NCBI GenBank assembly: GCA_013115135.1
Contig: JABANP010000574.1
Location: forward strand, 1 to 31,676
Length of the DNA: 31,676 nt
DNA from: Perkinsus olseni
Taxonomy: Eukaryota; Perkinsozoa; Perkinsida; Perkinsidae
Direction of reading: 5' to 3'
A program made the translations under genes and the position numbers. Of the stretch, positions 28,239-31,676 are shown piece after piece (position 1 is the first letter of the stretch; every line of letters begins with the position of its first letter). The notes below the pieces were generated by a model. That model was not told where the DNA came from. It did no database searches and saw only the letters and a program-made list of their open reading frames with translations.

Positions 28239-28571
28239 TCAATACGTAAAAGTGGAATTTGAATTTATCAGACTCTTACTGACGGGGTCCTCAGTCGTAG
28301 CGGACGGCTTCGGCTGCATCAACGGCGATACGTCGCTCGGGAAGGAGGGAGTACTGCAACCGCCCGGAGTGTCGATCTGAACATCACAATTCCAATCGCC
28401 AAGCCAGTAGATTTCTGTTACCCTGAATATGCTGCTCCGCGGACTCTCGTCGCCAAGAGAAGCCAAACCGTCGGGGACGATGGTCCGGTAATGACTTGGA
28501 ACAGCCGGAGGGCGGTTGTTCTGAACGGTTATAGCTATGGTGCAATTTCTGCGAGCTAGTGCCAATCCCAT
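28239..28571 (-). CDS. Possible exon(s) of a hypothetical protein
   Basis: An open frame of 110 codons on the minus strand, from ATG 28571. The central part reads as protein (NNRPPAVPSHYRTIVPDG, then VTEIYWLGDWNCDV). A GTAAGAG donor occurs near 28278, suggesting that the last 13 codons are intron. No partner exon could be joined. No motif is recognised. Confidence 0.35.
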   Translation of the reverse strand: MGLALARRNCTIAITVQNNRPPAVPSHYRTIVPDGLASLGDESPRSSIFRVTEIYWLGDWNCDVQIDTPGGCSTPSFPSDVSPLMQPKPSATTEDPVSKSLINSNSTFTY

Positions 28572-29042
28572 GGGCGAGGCTCAGATCATTTTTTGCCGGC
28601 ATAATATCAGAAACTAATTGATGACAGAGTAAAATATGGTACTACTGCTATTGAACTGCAGTAAAATATTGAATAACGTATTGAAGAGAAGCCAGCACGC
28701 ACGAGAACGAAAAAAACAAGGATCTTGGCGACTCATAATAGAATCTTACTGCTGATTCTCACAAACCACCATAATCATCACGAGCATCGAAGCTCAACCA
28801 TTGCAATTAATGTGCGATTTAGGGCACTAAGTTGTACTGCGGGGGATGAACCGATACAAGCAGCATAGATTAGATCGGCTTCACTACGGGGCCCCAAAAA
28901 AGTCCGCCTAATTTCCGTTCCGCTGGGCCTGATTTCCGTTCTCTCTCTCTTCCCTAAACTCCGACTAAGAGAGTTTTTTGAGAAATGTGCTTCTCGAAAT
29001 ACGACGGGAAAATATTATCGAAACTTTTCCAATTCTTTAATT
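28572..29042. other. Intergenic
   Basis: No gene seen. It probably carries the 3' end region of the minus-strand gene that follows. Confidence 0.3.
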
Positions 29043-31145
29043 TCAATGAAAGTATAAGTAATCGTGATGCTCAACAGTTTTCAGTTTCGGCACGACAGAG
29101 CTTCGAAAGCTCACCGGAATTTTTCGAGAAATTTTCTCGGACTCCCCACAACCCACCTCATGCGATTCCCATTTAAGCGATGGTTCAGCCAGCTGCCTCT
29201 TCTCGATAGGCAGCCGGTCGAGAGAAAAACCTTCCTCCGTCGTGCGCTGCAGCTTCAACCCTACCGTAGATTCTGACACCGCCAAGACGATAGAGAATAG
29301 CCCAACGCGAAACGCACCGACCTTCCTCGTCCTCTCGGTCGCCCCTCGTGGCCTTCACTCCTCGCAAAGCAGCAGTCTCATCTTCGTACATGTTAAACGG
29401 AGCGAAGCGGCTGTCAACAACTCCCCGCTCGACCGTCTCCTCGGCAGTTTCGGATTCTTGCTCTTTGGGCACGTGAATGGGTGGAATGGGCTTGATGTCG
29501 CGCAGTGGCACGGTGCTGTATTTTTCAGGCGCCGACGTCAGACCGGCCCACAGGCAAGTCCCACACGGATTGCGTGCTACTACTAAACGCTCGCCCGTCT
29601 CTGAAAGAACAATAGAAAAAATGAAAAGATGAACGAGCTCACCCGAGCAACGATATTTCCGTAGAGTATCTCCGATTTTCCGGCTTTTGTCAAGCAGATG
29701 GCACCATGTTCTTCCCTGATGGACGACGTTTCCGTCGTGGTCCGGCTTCACCTTCACCCCGCGCAGCCAGAAGTCGCAACTGAAAGGGAGGAGAAGTACC
29801 GTAACGTTATCCGGTGAACGCTACGGCTAGAATAATATTGGAGAGGTTAATCTCGTTCTCAAAACAACAGTTCAGTAAAGATCACTTGAGTCTAGTTGTA
29901 GAGAATATCACACCATATTGAGGGGAAGGCCCGAATCCAAGGACGAGATTCAAAACCCATGGAAACTCTCGCGCGACTGGTGGAAAAGGGCAGCAGAGAA
30001 AATCCTGAATTGTGCGTGAAGCCGGGAACGGATGACCGGAAACCGCTGCCGAAATCCGACAGGGCAACCAGATCTCGGAACTGTCACCCCGGGCAACTAG
30101 AAGCCTGATAATGCATCTTTGGAGTTCTTACTTCTCCCTTGGAGTTTAGGAATGACCCCAATCCATTGCGTGGCGAGCGTCGACAGCCGACGTGAAAACA
30201 CGTGAAAGAGAGCGATCTTACTCTTTGCATCGGGTCGTCTTGTCGGCCAGTAGGAGACAAAGTCTATTGGCGAACTTCTGCTTCGGCTTCACAGTCAACA
30301 ACCCGTCAATTTTCTCTTTTCCGTCTGCACCCACCGCAGTGGAGACAACAGGCTTCACTCGTCTAGGTATTATCGGAGGGACCTCACCGTTCGCTATCTA
30401 AGACAAGTTGACAAAATTATGGTATCGAAATCACTAATTCGTGTTTCAAACACAATTTAATTTGGAAGGGTCGAGCCCTAAATACTGTGCTGCAACGAGC
30501 TCTCCGAACTCACCGCTTCTTCTATCATTTTCTTCTCCTTCGACCCGAGTTTCCGCCGTTTTTGCCATCGAGAAACCCAGTTGCCGTCGTACAGCCAGAG
30601 ATCGTGATTGCGCGTCTTGTCTACGGTACACCGAAGAACCTGAAAGAAGGGCGCTGCACCAACAGGGAGGTTTTCCACGACTCACCGGTAAGAGCGTCTT
30701 CTTCATGAAGCCCGTCTTCTGTTGTCGAAGCTCCCAGGGGGCGTGACATCGCATGCACTTGGGCGGGTGCGGTGGAAGCGTCGGTAATGCTACTAGCCCC
30801 GCGCTGTGGCTGATAGCGACGCCCTCGCCTCCGGGAACGGTGCCAGGCGGTAGCGGCTTGTCTGTCGTCTGGGGAGTAGGTTTGGGGTCGATCATGTGAG
30901 TTGCCTTGGCTGCGATGAGAAACGGGGCGAAGTGGGCCTTGGGGAGAGTCGGTGGCGCGGCGCCGGGCGGCTCGGTCTGATGAGAGGCAAGAGGATACGC
31001 CACGAGCGATGACGGTGAGGGATCTTACCTTGACGCTGACGGAACTCAGAAGTTGCGCCCCGAGGAGGACCAGGGGGTCGATTGCCGTACCACTGCTACT
31101 GTTGCTGCTTGATGCAGGGGCGGGGCCTTGGGTGGTGTTGGTCAT
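29043..31145 (-). CDS. Cysteine-rich (zinc-ribbon-like) protein, seven exons
   Basis: Model on the minus strand: exons 31145-31029, 30976-30686, 30639-30514, 30397-30222, 29779-29643, 29600-29322 and 29272-29043. Introns are 52, 46, 116, 442, 42 and 49 nt with phases 0, 0, 0, 2, 1, 1, giving 451 aa. The N-terminal 110 residues are Ser/Pro/Thr-rich and probably disordered. Paired cysteines follow: CMRC (113/116), CKDC (235/238) and later NPCGTC, with further Cys and His between them, suggesting one or more zinc-binding modules. The family is unknown. A basic stretch (RWQKRRKLGSKEKK) could mediate nucleic-acid contact or nuclear import. The end is uncertain: without the last intron the protein ends at 29185. 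Intron 4 is long because it holds a dispersed repeat (30102-30038). Confidence 0.65.
30038..30102 (-). repeat. Dispersed repeat, copy 2, in intron 4
   Basis: Minus-strand similarity to 18293-18357 (about 85% over 55 bases). It lies within the 442-nt intron of the cysteine-rich gene. Confidence 0.65.
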
Positions 31146-31557
31146 TACAAAAATACTGAAAAATGGAATACGGCGAGAAACGAACGCTGCTCATTTCCGA
31201 GAGAGTCGAACATATTAACAAGTTCCCCCATTCTCTCCCGATGAGAAAGGGGAACTGGGGACGGGGTCTTGGTCGCATTTTCACGACACGGGTTGACTAT
31301 CTTATTATTGAAAGAAGTACGTCAAGGGCGACTACTGGGTTGACGTCGACCCCTTTATTACACGCAGGAATGTCCAAGTGCTTCATTGAGCGCTCGGGGA
31401 GCGTCTGAGCGCTTCCACAAGGTCGAGGAAGTACCCATAGGAAAGATTTCCAAGATGCGCGGTAAGACGCGCTCGCCATTGCGATCGACTTGTGGCGCGC
31501 TCTTATTTCGTGGACAGCGCATGTTCCATCAGTCGACAGATTCCGTAGCTTCGAACC
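31146..31557. promoter_or_regulatory. Shared upstream region of divergent genes
   Basis: A 412-bp region between the minus-strand start at 31145 and the plus-strand start at 31558, so any promoters here would be divergent. No TATA box or other defined site is recognised. Confidence 0.35.
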
Positions 31558-31676
31558 ATGACCGCTAGTGGACCGTACTGGGATGGAGTCCAGGGGCTGA
31601 TGGACAACCTCACTGATATGATGGTGTTGGCGGATAAGAAGGGGAATATTGTAGGATGCGGTGGAAGAGTGGTACT
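31558..31676 (+). CDS. N-terminus of a hypothetical protein, cut by the window end
   Basis: ATG at 31558 opens a frame that stays open for 39 codons to the edge (MTASGPYWDGVQGLMDNL, then MMVLADKKGNIVG). Composition is protein-like and there is no signal peptide. Nothing more can be said without the sequence to the right. Confidence 0.45.
   Translation, partial: MTASGPYWDGVQGLMDNLTDMMVLADKKGNIVGCGGRVV

Overview
The window reads as nuclear DNA of a unicellular eukaryote. It has GT-AG introns, many only about 31-90 nt long, Ty3/gypsy-type gag/protease/RT remnants, one eukaryotic tRNA gene, and a chromodomain gene with at least 15 introns. There are no bacterial operons, ribosome binding sites or CRISPR arrays. 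A perkinsid/alveolate-like protist would fit, but that is a guess from overall style. Gene models below come from reading frames, splice-site dinucleotides and phase matching done by eye.

Layout. 1-4.5 kb: two decayed Ty3/gypsy-like elements in tandem; the first is cut off inside reverse transcriptase, the second has gag and protease only. 4.5-5.7 kb: a five-exon SWIM zinc-finger gene starting 19 nt after the second element's protease frame. 6.3-7.4 kb: a three-exon secreted protein resembling a GH18 barrel. 8.6-9.1 kb: a small two-exon gene. 10.4-10.9 kb: a third, broken gag copy. 13.1-16.1 kb: two convergent paralogous genes for secreted proteins of unknown function, with a hairpin-rich spacer. 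19.1-22.9 kb (possibly to 23.5 kb): a chromodomain protein gene whose largest intron is mostly a 61-bp minisatellite. 24.3-25.9 kb: a two-exon multi-pass membrane protein gene between two 171-bp direct repeats. 27.35 kb: tRNA-Arg(ACG). 28.2-28.6 kb: a possible exon on the minus strand. 29.0-31.1 kb: a seven-exon cysteine-rich protein gene on the minus strand. 31.56 kb to the end: the start of another plus-strand gene, sharing an upstream region with the previous one.

The most unusual feature is not a gene. Between about 6.1 and 18.7 kb there are more than 40 perfect or near-perfect palindromes with arms of 7-27 bp, nearly all separated by exactly one nucleotide. Their sequences are unrelated, and many are chained so that one arm serves two neighbouring hairpins. 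Random sequence of this length should give about two with 7-bp arms. In the gag copy at 10.4 kb one such palindrome is a 30-bp in-frame insertion containing an inverted copy of the adjacent codons. This suggests that an inverted-copying mutational process produces them.

Functionally the genes look unrelated: secreted and membrane proteins, a chromatin reader and mobile-element debris. No joint pathway is evident.
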